Notes under the pieces: generated by a model
Told to the model about the DNA's origin: nothing
The model's database searches: none
What the model saw: only the letters and a program-made list of their open reading frames with translations
Origin: Burkholderia sp. H160
GTDB taxonomy: Bacteria; Pseudomonadota; Gammaproteobacteria; Burkholderiales; Burkholderiaceae
Reading direction: 5' to 3'
Length of the DNA stretch: 64,000 nucleotides
Assembly: GCA_000173575.1 (NCBI GenBank)
Contig: ABYL01000017.1
Coordinates: 16,247 to 80,246, forward strand
Translations under genes and position numbers: made by a program
Shown: positions 38,130 to 47,479 of the stretch, one piece after another
How the letters are laid out: each line of letters begins with the position of its first letter
Numbering within the stretch: the stretch's first letter is position 1

Positions 38130-39335
38130 ATGGATCTGAACTTCACTCCCGATGAAGAGGCGTTTCGCGCCAGCGTGCTGGCCTTTCTGCGCGACAAGCT
38201 CCCGCAACGTCTTGCCGACAAGGTGCACGGCGGCCGACGTCTGACGCGCGACGACATGGCCGAGTGGCACGCGATTCTGAACGCACAAGGCTGGCTCGCG
38301 AATCACTGGCCGAAGGAGTACGGCGGCCCGGGCTGGAACGCGGTGCAGAAATTCATCTTCGAGAACGAATGCGCACTCGCCGGCGCACCGCGCGTCGTGC
38401 CGTTCGGCGTCAACATGCTCGGGCCGGTGCTGATCAGATACGGCAACGAAGCGCAGAAACGCCATTGGCTGCCGCGCATACTCGATGGTTCCGACTGGTG
38501 GTGCCAGGGCTATTCGGAGCCGGGCGCAGGCTCCGATCTCGCGTCGGTCAAGACGACGGCGGTGCGCGGCACGGACGCGCAGGGCGAGCACTTCATTGTG
38601 AATGGCCAGAAGACGTGGACCACGCTTGGTCACTACGCGAACATGATCTTCTGCCTCGTGCGCACCGCGACCGACGTGCGCAAGCAAGAAGGCATCAGCT
38701 TCCTGCTGATCGACATGAACACGCCGGGCATCGAAGTGCGGCCGATCATTACGCTCGACGGCGAGCACGAAGTCAACGAAGTGTTTTTCACCGACGTGCG
38801 CGTGCCTGCCGGGAACCTCGTCGGTGAAGAGAACAAGGGCTGGACCTACGCGAAATATCTGCTCACGTATGAGCGCACCAATATCGCGGGGGTCGGCTTT
38901 TCGGTCGCGGCGTTCAACCGGCTGCGCAAGATTGCCGCGAAACAGTTGCGCAATGGCCGGCCTCTCGCTGAAGACCCGGCGTTCGCGGCACGCATGGCGC
39001 GCGTCGAGATCGATCTCGAGAACATGAAGACGACCAATCTGCGCGTGATCGCAGCGGTGGCGGGCGGCGGCGTGCCCGGTGCCGAGAGTTCGATGCTGAA
39101 GATTCGCGGCACCGAGATTCGTCAGGAGATCTCATCGCTGACGCGGCGCGCGATGGGCGCTTATGCGCAGCCGTTCATCGAGGAAGCGCTGCACGAAGGT
39201 TTCGACGGCGTGCCGGTGGGCCCCGAAGCCGCTAGCGCCGCGTCGCAGTACTTCAATAATCGCAAGCTGTCGATCTTCGGCGGCTCGAACGAAATCCAGA
39301 AGAACATCATTTCCAAAATGATCCTCGGACTGTAA
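38130..39335 (+). CDS. Acyl-CoA dehydrogenase, PimC-like large subunit
   Basis: A 401-residue flavoprotein with the full acyl-CoA dehydrogenase fold: MDLNFTPDEEAFRASV, WCQGYSEPGAGSDLASVKT (FAD/substrate loop, near residue 127), FIVNGQKTWTTLGHYA and the C-terminal IFGGSNEIQKNIISKMILGL. The last segment is the classical family signature. It sits between the FadJ-like gene and a second, shorter dehydrogenase; paired genes of this kind encode heteromeric enzymes such as pimeloyl-CoA dehydrogenase. The exact acyl chain is not determined. Confidence 0.92.
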   Translation: MDLNFTPDEEAFRASVLAFLRDKLPQRLADKVHGGRRLTRDDMAEWHAILNAQGWLANHWPKEYGGPGWNAVQKFIFENECALAGAPRVVPFGVNMLGPVLIRYGNEAQKRHWLPRILDGSDWWCQGYSEPGAGSDLASVKTTAVRGTDAQGEHFIVNGQKTWTTLGHYANMIFCLVRTATDVRKQEGISFLLIDMNTPGIEVRPIITLDGEHEVNEVFFTDVRVPAGNLVGEENKGWTYAKYLLTYERTNIAGVGFSVAAFNRLRKIAAKQLRNGRPLAEDPAFAARMARVEIDLENMKTTNLRVIAAVAGGGVPGAESSMLKIRGTEIRQEISSLTRRAMGAYAQPFIEEALHEGFDGVPVGPEAASAASQYFNNRKLSIFGGSNEIQKNIISKMILGL

Positions 39336-39347
39336 GAGGCGCACGCC

Positions 39348-40517
39348 ATGAATTTCCAGCACACCGAAGACCGCCGCATGCTGGCGGATACGCTGAACCG
39401 TTTTATCAGTGAACAATACGGCTTCGCGACGCGCGACAAGATCGCCCGCTCGATGCAAGGCTTCAGCACGGAATTGTGGGCGCGCTTTGCGGAGCTTGGC
39501 GTGATCGGCGCATTGTTCGATGAAGCGAGTGGCGGCTTCGGCGGGGGCGGGTTCGATATTTCCGTCGTGTTCGAGAGTATCGGTCGCGGGCTCGTGGTCG
39601 AGCCGTTTCTCGATACGCTGATCGTGGGCCGCGCGATCGCTCGCAGCGGCAGCAGCACGCAGAAGGCGGCGCTGGGTTCGTTGATCGATGGCTCGCAGAT
39701 CGTTGCGCTTGCGCATGGTGAACCGGACAGCCATTACGAACTTGCACGGGTCGCAACGACGCGCGCGCAGCGGGGCCTGAATGGCGACAGCGGCGCGTGG
39801 ACGTTGAACGGCGCGAAGGCCGTCGTGCAGCATGGCGAGCAGGCTCGCGTGTTCCTCGTGTCGGCGCGCACGAGCGGCGATGACGATGCCGAAGCCGGTA
39901 TCACGCTGTTTCTGGTGCCGCGCGACGCGGCGGGTGTGAGCGTGCGCGGCTATCGCAAGATCGACGGAGGACGCGCGGCCGAAGTGACGTTCGACAACGT
40001 CACGCTCGGCGACGACAGCGTGCTCGGCTCAGCGGACCAGGGCTTTGCGACGCTCGAATACGCGGTCAGTTGCGGCGTGCTCGCATTGTGCGCGGAAGCG
40101 GTCGGCGCAATGGACGTCGCGAAAGACTACACGCTCGACTATCTGCGCACGCGCAAGCAGTTCGGCGTGCCGATCGGCAGCTTCCAGGGGTTGCAGCATC
40201 GGATGGCCGATTTGCTGCTCGAAATCGAGCAGGCGCGCTCGGCGGTAATCAATGCGGCGGCTGTGCTCGACGGCGAACGGACCGCGCGCGAGCGCGCGGT
40301 GTCGGCGGCGAAGTACAGCATCGGCCGGATCGGCACACGGGTTGCGGAGGAATGCATCCAGTTGCACGGCGGGATCGGCATGACGTGGGAGTTGCCGCTC
40401 GCGCATTACGCGAAGCGGCTGGTGATGATCGATCATCAGCTTGGGGATGAGGATCATCATCTGGAGCGGTTTGTGGCGTTGGGGGCTGCGTTGTCGCGCA
40501 CACAGGGCCGGCAATGA
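39348..40517 (+). CDS. Acyl-CoA dehydrogenase, PimD-like small subunit
   Basis: A 389-residue divergent acyl-CoA dehydrogenase. It begins MNFQHTEDRRMLADTLNRF and ends CIQLHGGIGMTWELPLAHYAKRL; the middle (NGAKAVVQHGEQARVFLVSAR) is a degenerate form of the substrate loop. Its C-terminal signature lacks the usual G-S/T-N-E-I motif of its neighbour, which suits a partner subunit. The gap to the preceding dehydrogenase is 12 bases, so translation is likely coupled. It is the last gene of the operon; no thiolase follows. Confidence 0.9.
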   Translation: MNFQHTEDRRMLADTLNRFISEQYGFATRDKIARSMQGFSTELWARFAELGVIGALFDEASGGFGGGGFDISVVFESIGRGLVVEPFLDTLIVGRAIARSGSSTQKAALGSLIDGSQIVALAHGEPDSHYELARVATTRAQRGLNGDSGAWTLNGAKAVVQHGEQARVFLVSARTSGDDDAEAGITLFLVPRDAAGVSVRGYRKIDGGRAAEVTFDNVTLGDDSVLGSADQGFATLEYAVSCGVLALCAEAVGAMDVAKDYTLDYLRTRKQFGVPIGSFQGLQHRMADLLLEIEQARSAVINAAAVLDGERTARERAVSAAKYSIGRIGTRVAEECIQLHGGIGMTWELPLAHYAKRLVMIDHQLGDEDHHLERFVALGAALSRTQGRQ

Positions 40518-40801
40518 AGCGTCTGCTTGTCGAGTTTGCGCCTGCGCTGATGAGCAGAAGAGGCTCCCCGCGTGGAAAAAGCGCCGTGACGCCAACTGCG
40601 AAAAATCGGCTTCGCAAGAATGGGGCGGCGGGTCGATGCTGCCCACGGCGGTTGCGATGTGCAAGACAGCCGAGACTGAGCGCATGAGTAAAGCGATCCA
40701 GGTCTCGGGATGCAGGCGAGCGTGGGCGAAGCTTCGACAGTGGGCAACGCCGAAAACTGCTCACCCTGTAGTCAATGTCCAGGCAAGGTGCGTTTCCTGC
40801 G

Positions 40802-41683
40802 TCAAAGACTCAGATTCTCCCCAAGATGCCGGAATACTGTGGACACCCGCCGCAGATGGCGCGACTCAGGGTGCGTGAGCAGCCAGAGTTCGGTCTGGCA
40901 TTCGTCGAGAATGTCGGTCAACTGGATCAGATCCTTGCGCGGCTGTGCCAGGAACAGCGGCAGTACTCCCACGCCCATGCCAGTTGCTACTAGCTCCAAC
41001 ACTGTCAGGATGCTGTTGACGCGGTAGCGCGGAATCACCTTCGGATGGCGGCGTTTGCGCCAAAGCACCGAGGGATGCTCTGGCAACGCGTCGTCAGGCG
41101 CGACCCAGGCCGCCTTGCCGGCTTCCACCTCCGCGTAGCGCCGGATGCTTCCGGCCTTGCCCGCATACAACGCCACCCGGATTGGGCCAATGTGCTTGCC
41201 GACCAGGTGCTGCGGGGGCCGCCTGGTGGCGCGCACCGCGATGTCCGCCTCGCGCCGCGTCAGGCTGGTCAGTTCGTTGCCCGCGTGCAGCTCATAGGTC
41301 AACAACGGGTGCTGCTCGGCAAACATGCGCAGCGCCGGTGCGATCAAGCCATGCAGGATGGTGTCCGTCGTGGTAATGCGTACCGTGCCCGAGACTTGCT
41401 TCGGCGTGAGCTGGACGGCTGAGCGCGCCTGCTCCAGCCGAGTTTCCACCTGCTCGCCATGCTCGGCCAGGACCTGCGCCAGTTCGGATGGCTGATAGCC
41501 GGCCCGCGACCGCTCAAACAGGCGCTGCCCTAGCCCGCGTTCGATGCGACGAATGGCACGGAAGATGGTTGATGCATCGACGCCCAGCCTCTCACCTGCG
41601 CCGGCCAGGTTGCCGGTACGCGTGAGTGCCAGGATGACCTCCAGATCTCCCGCGCTAATCCTGTATTGCGTATTTGCAACCAT
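40802..41683 (-). CDS. LysR-family regulator divergent from a glutathione S-transferase
   Basis: A 293-residue LysR regulator starting at the ATG at 41683: HTH in LTRTGNLAGAGERLGVDASTIFRAIRRIERGLGQRLFER, effector domain from about residue 85 (VSGTVRITTTDTILHGLIAPAL). It has the sequence features of single-domain regulators that sense aromatic or oxidised compounds, but the ligand is unknown. It diverges from the GST gene (41767) with an 83-base gap holding a 20-base perfect palindrome. Confidence 0.9.
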   Translation of the reverse strand: MVANTQYRISAGDLEVILALTRTGNLAGAGERLGVDASTIFRAIRRIERGLGQRLFERSRAGYQPSELAQVLAEHGEQVETRLEQARSAVQLTPKQVSGTVRITTTDTILHGLIAPALRMFAEQHPLLTYELHAGNELTSLTRREADIAVRATRRPPQHLVGKHIGPIRVALYAGKAGSIRRYAEVEAGKAAWVAPDDALPEHPSVLWRKRRHPKVIPRYRVNSILTVLELVATGMGVGVLPLFLAQPRKDLIQLTDILDECQTELWLLTHPESRHLRRVSTVFRHLGENLSL

Positions 41684-41704
41684 CGAATTCAAGAATGCCT
41701 ATTT

Positions 41705-41724
41705 TGATTGCGATATCGCAATCA
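41705..41724. promoter_or_regulatory. 20-base perfect palindrome in the lysR-gst divergent gap
   Basis: TGATTGCGATATCGCAATCA is fully self-complementary. Next to it ATACG (41724-41728) and CGTAT (41736-41740) form a second, smaller inverted repeat. The position midway between divergent starts points to a LysR operator. Confidence 0.7.
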
Positions 41725-41766
41725 TACGATGCGAGCGTATTCATGACCGAACAGGGAGGATGCGTG

Positions 41767-42441
41767 ATGAATGCCCGACTGACACTGGCCAGCCACGTGC
41801 TGTGTCCTTATGTGCAGCGCGCCGTGATCGTGCTCAAGGAAAAAGGCGTGCCGTTCGAGCGCCGCGACGTGGACCTGTCGAATAAGCCGGACTGGTTCCT
41901 CGCGTGTTCGCCGCTAGGCAAGACGCCGGTGCTGCTGGTCGATGGCGAGCCCATTTTCGAGTCGGCGGTGATCTGCGAGTACCTGGACGACACGCTTTCA
42001 CCGCGCCTGCATCCCGAAGAGGCCGTGACTCGCGCTCGGCATCGCGGCTGGATGGAGTTTGGCTCATCGCTACTCAACACCATCGGAGCGTTCTACAACG
42101 CCAGCGACGAGGCGACGCTTGCAGCCCAGGCCGCGCAGATCAAGGCGAAGCTGGCCCAGGTGGAAGCGGTGCTGGGCAACGGGCCATGGTTTGCGGGGAA
42201 TCGCTTCAGCCTGGTCGATGCGGTGTTCGGCCCGGTGTTCCGCTACTTCGACGTGTTCGATGAACTGGAGGATTTCCGCTTCTTCGAGGACTTGCCGAAG
42301 ACGGTGGCCTGGCGCGTCGCGCTGGCCGCGCGGCCCTCGGTACGCGAGGCTGCGCACCCTGACTACGCCGCGCTATTGCGGGCGTTCCTGCGGCGGCGCG
42401 ATTCGGCGCTGGCACGCAGGATGAGGTATCACAAAATGTGA
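41767..42441 (+). CDS. Glutathione S-transferase family protein
   Basis: A 224-residue protein starting at 41767 (CAGGGAGG upstream). The N-terminal thioredoxin-like domain reads LASHVLCPYVQRAVIVLKEKGVPFE, with C-P-Y at the glutathione site, and GKTPVLLVDGEPIFESAVICEYLDD with the cis-Pro and E-S motif. The C-terminal half is helical with GPWFAGNRFSLVDAVFGPVF. The CPYxQR active site is typical of omega/beta-like GSTs with a catalytic cysteine. The divergent LysR gene probably controls it. An upstream ATG at 41743 would add eight residues. Confidence 0.9.
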   Translation: MNARLTLASHVLCPYVQRAVIVLKEKGVPFERRDVDLSNKPDWFLACSPLGKTPVLLVDGEPIFESAVICEYLDDTLSPRLHPEEAVTRARHRGWMEFGSSLLNTIGAFYNASDEATLAAQAAQIKAKLAQVEAVLGNGPWFAGNRFSLVDAVFGPVFRYFDVFDELEDFRFFEDLPKTVAWRVALAARPSVREAAHPDYAALLRAFLRRRDSALARRMRYHKM

Positions 42442-42487
42442 TGAATGACGGAGCGCGAGCGAGATGCTCGACCGATACGCGCCGTTC

Positions 42488-43378
42488 TTAGCGGCCCAGG
42501 CGTTTCCGCAGGAACTCGATGAAACGTTGCGTCTTTGCCGGCAGAAGGCGTGTCTCTGTCATCGCGTAGACCGGCTGCGGTGTGCCGTGCCATTCCGGCA
42601 TGATCCGGCGCAGCCTTCCACTGACCAGTTCATCGGCAACGATTTCTTCGGGTACCAGGACGATGCCCATGCCAAGAGTCGCGAGGCGCCGAGCCATACC
42701 GACGCTATTGAGCGTGAAGCGCCCCCCCACCGATACCGTTTCAGTTCGTGTCCCATTGAGCAGTGTCCACGCCCCCGCTTTCAAGATCCCAAAGCAGTCG
42801 TGCTGCTCCAGGTCAGCGGGCTTGCCTGGTTCACCTGATCGTTCAAGGTAGTCGGGTGAAGCGTAGAGGTGCGGCGTGAGCGTGGCTATCGTGCGCGCTA
42901 TCAGTTGCGAGTTCTCGGACTCACCGATGCGGATCGCCACGTCGAATGGTTCGCTGACCAGATCGACACGCCGTGGCGTCAAATCGAAATCGAAGCCTAT
43001 GCCAGGGTACAGCGCCGCAAACTCTGCAATCAGGGGAGCGAGGTAGGTCACGGCGAAATCGACCGGCAACGAAGCTCGCAGCACACCGCTGGGCTGGGCC
43101 AACATGTCGCCCAGTTGCTCGTGCGCCAACCGGGCTTCATCGACGATGCGCTTGCATCGCTCGAAGTAAATCTGGCCGGCTTCAGTCAGTTCGATCTTAC
43201 GCGTCGTCCGGTGCAGCAGTCGCAGCCCGATCGACCTCTCCAACTCGCTAATGCGCCGCGAAAGCGTTGAGTTCGGTACGCCTGTCGCATCCGCCGCGCT
43301 GCGAAAGCCCTTGGCTTTGACAACCTCGACGAACAAGGCCATATCGTTCAGCAGTTCCATGCCCATTGCCCCATTCAT
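42488..43378 (-). CDS. LysR-family regulator divergent from an ene-reductase
   Basis: A 296-residue LysR protein of the CrgA type: HTH at GFRSAADATGVPNSTLSRRISELERSIGLRLLHRTTRKIELTEAG, effector domain from about residue 95 (GVLRASLPVDFAVTYLAPLI). It diverges from the old-yellow-enzyme gene at 43462 with an 83-base gap. Regulators with this layout often control a neighbouring oxidoreductase in response to electrophiles. Alternative starts at 43366 and 43378 cannot be told apart. Confidence 0.9.
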   Translation of the reverse strand: MNGAMGMELLNDMALFVEVVKAKGFRSAADATGVPNSTLSRRISELERSIGLRLLHRTTRKIELTEAGQIYFERCKRIVDEARLAHEQLGDMLAQPSGVLRASLPVDFAVTYLAPLIAEFAALYPGIGFDFDLTPRRVDLVSEPFDVAIRIGESENSQLIARTIATLTPHLYASPDYLERSGEPGKPADLEQHDCFGILKAGAWTLLNGTRTETVSVGGRFTLNSVGMARRLATLGMGIVLVPEEIVADELVSGRLRRIMPEWHGTPQPVYAMTETRLLPAKTQRFIEFLRKRLGR

Positions 43379-43461
43379 GGATCAATCCTATCCATAATGC
43401 CATCTTTATCCCGAATAAGGAGCAGGCGATGATTTCTCCACCTGACGAAAGGAGAAATCAC

Positions 43462-44535
43462 ATGAGCAAGTTGTTTGATCCCGTCCGCCTCGGCGGTCTC
43501 ACCCTGCAAAACCGCCTCGTGATGGCGCCGATGACCCGTTCGCGTGCGCAGTTCGATGGCACGCCGGGCGAGCTGGCGGCCACCTACTACGCCCAGCGTG
43601 CCAGCATTGGCCTGATCGTGTCTGAAGGCACGCAGCCCTCGGACGACGGCCAAGGCTATCTGACCACGCCGGGCATCTACACCGATGCGCACGTCACCGG
43701 CTGGAAGAAAACCGCCGAGGCCGTCCATGCCAGGGGCAGCCACCTCTTCATCCAGCTCATGCACGCTGGCCGCATGTCACACCCGGACAACACGCCACAC
43801 CACCGCCAAGGCGTCGCTCCGTCCGCCATCGCACCGGGCACGGGTATGTTCACAATGAAGGGGATGCAGGACATTCCGGTACCGCGTGCCTTGAGCACCG
43901 AGGAAGTCCGCCAGACCGTCGCCGACTTCGCTTACGCAGCCCGCCGCGCGGTCGAGGCCGGTGCCGATGGCATCGAGATTCACGGCGCGAACGCGTACCT
44001 GATCCAGCAGTTCTTCTCGCCCAGTGCCAACACGCGCACCGACGAATACGGTGGCTCTATCGAGAACCGCGCCCGTTTCGCCATCGAGATTGCCAAGGCG
44101 ATTGCCGAGGAAATCGGTGCGGATCGCACCGCTATTCGCCTGTCGCCCGGCACCGCGATGTGGGGCATCGACGAAGGCGCGCAAGGCCCCGATCTGTACC
44201 GCTACCTGGTCACCGAATTGGACAAACTGGGGCTGGTGTATCTGCACGTCATGCACCAGGGCCACGACCCGTTGCTTGCCGACATGCGCAAGCGCTGGAA
44301 AGGCACGCTAATCCTGAATCGTCCTGGCCGTCCACGCGAGCAGATCGGAAGCGATGTCGCTTCGGGCCTGGCCGAACTGGAGGCCTACGGCGCGATGGTT
44401 CTGGCGAACCCGGATTTCGTCGAACGGCTCAAGGCCAGCGCTTCGATGAACGAGGCGCACCGCGAAGGCTTCTTCGGCGGCACGGAGAAGGGCTACACCG
44501 ACTATCCGACCTTGCGCGAAGCGCAGGGTGTGTGA
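43462..44535 (+). CDS. Old-yellow-enzyme family ene-reductase (NemA-like)
   Basis: A 357-residue FMN enzyme. The beta/alpha barrel shows MSKLFDPVRLGGLTLQNRLVMAPMTRSRA at the start, FIQLMHAGRMSHPDN near residue 100, IEIHGANAYLIQQFFSP with the substrate-binding H and N pair, and [17 protein letters not shown] near 190. It reduces alkene or nitro groups of electrophilic compounds with NAD(P)H. The start at 43462 follows AAAGGAGAAA. The stop lies 10 bases before the pirin gene, and the LysR gene upstream is divergent, so regulation by it is likely. Confidence 0.93.
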   Translation: MSKLFDPVRLGGLTLQNRLVMAPMTRSRAQFDGTPGELAATYYAQRASIGLIVSEGTQPSDDGQGYLTTPGIYTDAHVTGWKKTAEAVHARGSHLFIQLMHAGRMSHPDNTPHHRQGVAPSAIAPGTGMFTMKGMQDIPVPRALSTEEVRQTVADFAYAARRAVEAGADGIEIHGANAYLIQQFFSPSANTRTDEYGGSIENRARFAIEIAKAIAEEIGADRTAIRLSPGTAMWGIDEGAQGPDLYRYLVTELDKLGLVYLHVMHQGHDPLLADMRKRWKGTLILNRPGRPREQIGSDVASGLAELEAYGAMVLANPDFVERLKASASMNEAHREGFFGGTEKGYTDYPTLREAQGV

Positions 44536-44545
44536 GGCCTACGTC

Positions 44546-45274
44546 ATGTCCATCATCGCATCGCTTCACCGCATGAACCGCGGGAGTCATTTTCGGGCCT
44601 ATTCCCTGCGCGCGAATGGCGTGATCTCCCCATTCCTGGGTGTCGATCACGCCTGGATGAGCGCGCCGACCTTTCCGCCCCATTCCCATGCCGGCTTCTC
44701 GGCGGTTTCGTATCTGTTCCTGGATTCGGAAACTGGCATCAACAATCACGACAACATCGGCACTAGCAACCTGATCCGGCCTGGCGGCCTGCACTGGACG
44801 ACGGCCGGGCGCGGCATCGTTCATGAGGAAGTGCCTGCGGAAACCGGCAAGACAGTCTACTCGCTGCAAATCTTCGTTGACCTTCCACTGGAACGGAAGA
44901 ACGTCGAACCGTTCCCGCTGATTCTGGAGCCCCAGGACGTGCCGACCGTGCAGTTGCCGGGCGCCAGGGTGCGCGTGCCCGCCGGGAGATTCGCAGATGC
45001 ACGCTCCCCGCTGGCTCCACCGACCGACGTGACGATGCTCGACATTTCACTGGAAGCAGGTAGCGAGCTGAGCGTTCCTGTCGCGGCCGGCCATTGTGCC
45101 TTTGTCATGCCGATCTTCGGTTCGGTGATAGTGAATGGCCAAGGCTTCGACCTCACCGGACTCCAGCTCCCGGTGTTTCCGGCACAGACCACGCCACGGC
45201 TCATCACGCTTCAGGCACCCATCAGTAGTGCCAAGATAATGCTTTTCGCAGGCCTGCCGCTACAGCACCTTTGA
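44546..45274 (+). CDS. Pirin family protein
   Basis: A 242-residue bicupin. PTFPPHSHAGFSAVSYLFLD near residue 37 contains the histidine pair of the metal site, and GGLHWTTAGRGIVHEEVP near 81 carries further ligands (H and H-E-E), as in pirin/YhhW quercetinase-type proteins. A GTG at 44528 overlapping the ene-reductase stop would add six residues; the ATG at 44546 gives the usual length. It is co-transcribed with the ene-reductase. The role is unknown; quercetin dioxygenase activity has been shown for some relatives. Confidence 0.9.
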   Translation: MSIIASLHRMNRGSHFRAYSLRANGVISPFLGVDHAWMSAPTFPPHSHAGFSAVSYLFLDSETGINNHDNIGTSNLIRPGGLHWTTAGRGIVHEEVPAETGKTVYSLQIFVDLPLERKNVEPFPLILEPQDVPTVQLPGARVRVPAGRFADARSPLAPPTDVTMLDISLEAGSELSVPVAAGHCAFVMPIFGSVIVNGQGFDLTGLQLPVFPAQTTPRLITLQAPISSAKIMLFAGLPLQHL

Positions 45275-45664
45275 TTTGCCTTGCGCGATCTGGTTTTCGA
45301 TTTGCCGAAATGTTTCGCGCGCTGCCCTGAAGTTTCCCGCGCGGTGTGCCGTTAACAATTCAGGATCGGGTTCACTGAGGTATCCGCGACAGCAGGAAGA
45401 CCTGTCACGCGTGATCACGAATGTCGCGGTCTTGTCAGGATCCGTTAAGGCAATCGTTCAGGTTCCAGAAAGCCGGGAATTTCAGATCGAATCGAATCTC
45501 CATCAAGAACACACTGTATATAGGACCCCTATCGATCCAGCAATCATTGCCATCGTGGAAACAACGGGGAAAACGGGAAAATCGTCGTCGATAGGAATCT
45601 CCGCCAAAGCATCCGATCCATTTCAACTGTATGGCGCAGCACCCTTCCACTCTCCACGGAAACC
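45275..45664. other. Intergenic region upstream of the chemoreceptor
   Basis: These 390 bases are clearly AT-richer than the flanking genes. No gene is supported. A weak flagellar-sigma-like element, GTCGATAG at 45587-45594 with GAAA fourteen bases upstream, is the only candidate promoter, and it matches poorly. Confidence 0.45.
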
Positions 45665-47479
45665 ATGATTTCCTCACTCCGAACCCGCATCCTGATCATT
45701 TCCTCCGCGACCGTGATTGGCGCGCTCGCGCTCTCGGGAACTGCTGCCTACGTCACCGTGCGCGCCAACACGCTGGAGACGATCTCGCAAAACCTGAGCG
45801 CCATCGCTGGCGCCAATACGCTGGCCATCGACAAGTGGGTGGCAGCCAAAGCGCAGGCCGTGAACGCGACCGCCGAAGAGGTGGAACATGGCGATCCGCA
45901 GGGCTTCGTCAAGCACATGAGCCGCGCGGACGACTTCCCGATCACCACGGTCGGATGGAACGACAAGACCTATTTCTCGACCAGCAATACCACGCCCAAG
46001 GACTACGACCCGACCGCGCGTCCCTGGTACAAGGCGGCCATCGCGGCCGGCAAGCTGATTGTCACGAAGCCGTACGGCGACGCGTCGACGGGCGTGCCCT
46101 ACGTGTCGTTTTCCGCGCCAATGATCCGCAATGGCGAGCCGACCGGCGCGCTGAGCGGCGCAGTGCCGCTCGACGGCGTGCGCGAAGTGGTCGCAGCCGT
46201 CCATCCCACGCCTGCGAGCCTCGCCTTCGTGGTAACACGCGACGCTCAGGTCATCGCCCATCCGAATGCGCAGTTGATCCTCAAGCAGTCGACCGATATC
46301 TCCGCCGCACTCACGTCGAGTGCGCTGGCCTCGCTCGCGCAAGCCGGCGCGCCAATGGAAGTCAATCTGGGCGGGGTTGCGAAGCTGCTCAAGGCACAAC
46401 CGGTGCAGGGCACCGACTGGTATCTGGTGGTCGCACTCGACAAGGCGGAGGCAACGGCCGGTCTGGCCAACGTGCTGCGCGCGCTCGGCGCGGCGATGGT
46501 GCTGCTGACGCTGGCGGCGGTGGCCATTGCCGCGTTCTTCACCTCACATTCGTTTCGCAGCCTCTCGCAGGTGCGCGATGCGATGGAGACCATCGGCTCT
46601 GGCAGCGGTGATCTTTCGCATCGCCTGCCTGTGGTGGGCAACGACGAAGTGGCGCAGATTTCAGCCTCGTTCAATGCCTTTGTCGGCAAGATCGGCACGG
46701 TGCTGCTGGAAGTGCGTGCCGGCGTGGAGAACATGAAGACGGCAACCAGCGAAATCGAAATGGGCAACCGCGACCTGTCGCAGCGCACAGAAACGTCCGC
46801 CTGCAATTTGCAGAACACCTCGGCTGCGCTCACGCAACTGACCGCCAGCGTCAGGCAGTCGGCCGAGGCCGCGATAGAGGCCACGCGGCTCGCCACCTCG
46901 GCGAGTCAGGCGGCGGCGCGCGGCGGCGAAGTCGTGACGAGCGCGGTCAGCACGATGGACGAGATCGCCCGGTCCTCTACGCGTATTACCGAAATCATCG
47001 GCGTGATCGACAGCATCGCGTTTCAGACCAATATCCTTGCGCTGAATGCTGCGGTCGAAGCGGCACGGGCCGGTGAAAATGGGCGCGGGTTCGCCGTAGT
47101 GGCGGGCGAAGTCCGCACGCTGGCGCAGCGCTGCGCGACCGCCGCGCGCGAGATCAAGGACCTCATTCAAGCCTCCGAAGCCAGCGTCGGCACGGGCGCG
47201 CAACGTGTCCAGGCCGCCGGCGCGGCGATGCAGGAGATCGTCGAAGGGATCGATCGTGTGAATCGCGTCATTGGCGAAATTGACGGTGCCATGAACGAGC
47301 AGAGCGCCGGCATCAGTCAGATCGACCGCAGCGTCGCCGAGATGGATCAGGCGACGCAGCAAAACGCCGCTCTTGTGGAGCAATCGACCGCTGCGTTCGC
47401 CACGCTGAACGAGCAGGCGCATGGCCTGTCCCGCATCGTGGGGCTGTTCAAACTGCGCCATGGCGACGCACGCGGGTAA
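45665..47479 (+). CDS. Methyl-accepting chemotaxis protein with dCache sensor (amino-acid type)
   Basis: A 604-residue chemoreceptor: first membrane helix about residues 8-30, periplasmic double-Cache domain, second helix about 271-293, HAMP linker ([25 protein letters not shown]), and a long signalling helical hairpin whose tip reads [26 protein letters not shown]. In the Cache domain Y114, R119, W121, Y122, Y137 and D170 are placed like the amino-acid-binding set of PctA-like receptors, so it probably senses amino acids. The C-terminus does not end in a CheR-binding pentapeptide. No flagellar or che genes are in the window. Confidence 0.93.
   Translation: MISSLRTRILIISSATVIGALALSGTAAYVTVRANTLETISQNLSAIAGANTLAIDKWVAAKAQAVNATAEEVEHGDPQGFVKHMSRADDFPITTVGWNDKTYFSTSNTTPKDYDPTARPWYKAAIAAGKLIVTKPYGDASTGVPYVSFSAPMIRNGEPTGALSGAVPLDGVREVVAAVHPTPASLAFVVTRDAQVIAHPNAQLILKQSTDISAALTSSALASLAQAGAPMEVNLGGVAKLLKAQPVQGTDWYLVVALDKAEATAGLANVLRALGAAMVLLTLAAVAIAAFFTSHSFRSLSQVRDAMETIGSGSGDLSHRLPVVGNDEVAQISASFNAFVGKIGTVLLEVRAGVENMKTATSEIEMGNRDLSQRTETSACNLQNTSAALTQLTASVRQSAEAAIEATRLATSASQAAARGGEVVTSAVSTMDEIARSSTRITEIIGVIDSIAFQTNILALNAAVEAARAGENGRGFAVVAGEVRTLAQRCATAAREIKDLIQASEASVGTGAQRVQAAGAAMQEIVEGIDRVNRVIGEIDGAMNEQSAGISQIDRSVAEMDQATQQNAALVEQSTAAFATLNEQAHGLSRIVGLFKLRHGDARG

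Noticed and set aside
40518-40801. Attachment-site copy of the tRNA-Pro 3' end
   Set aside because: Searched for the acceptor/T-arm sequence on the far side of the accessory block; not found.
40441-40878. 145-codon plus-strand frame after the second acyl-CoA dehydrogenase
   Set aside because: Overlaps the dehydrogenase end in another phase and the LysR gene; no family resemblance.
45570-45594. Flagellar sigma-28 promoter for the chemoreceptor
   Set aside because: GAAA-N14-GTCGATAG matches the consensus too poorly to list as a feature.
45276-45668. 130-codon plus-strand frame upstream of the chemoreceptor
   Set aside because: Composition unlike coding DNA, no ribosome site and no recognisable domain.
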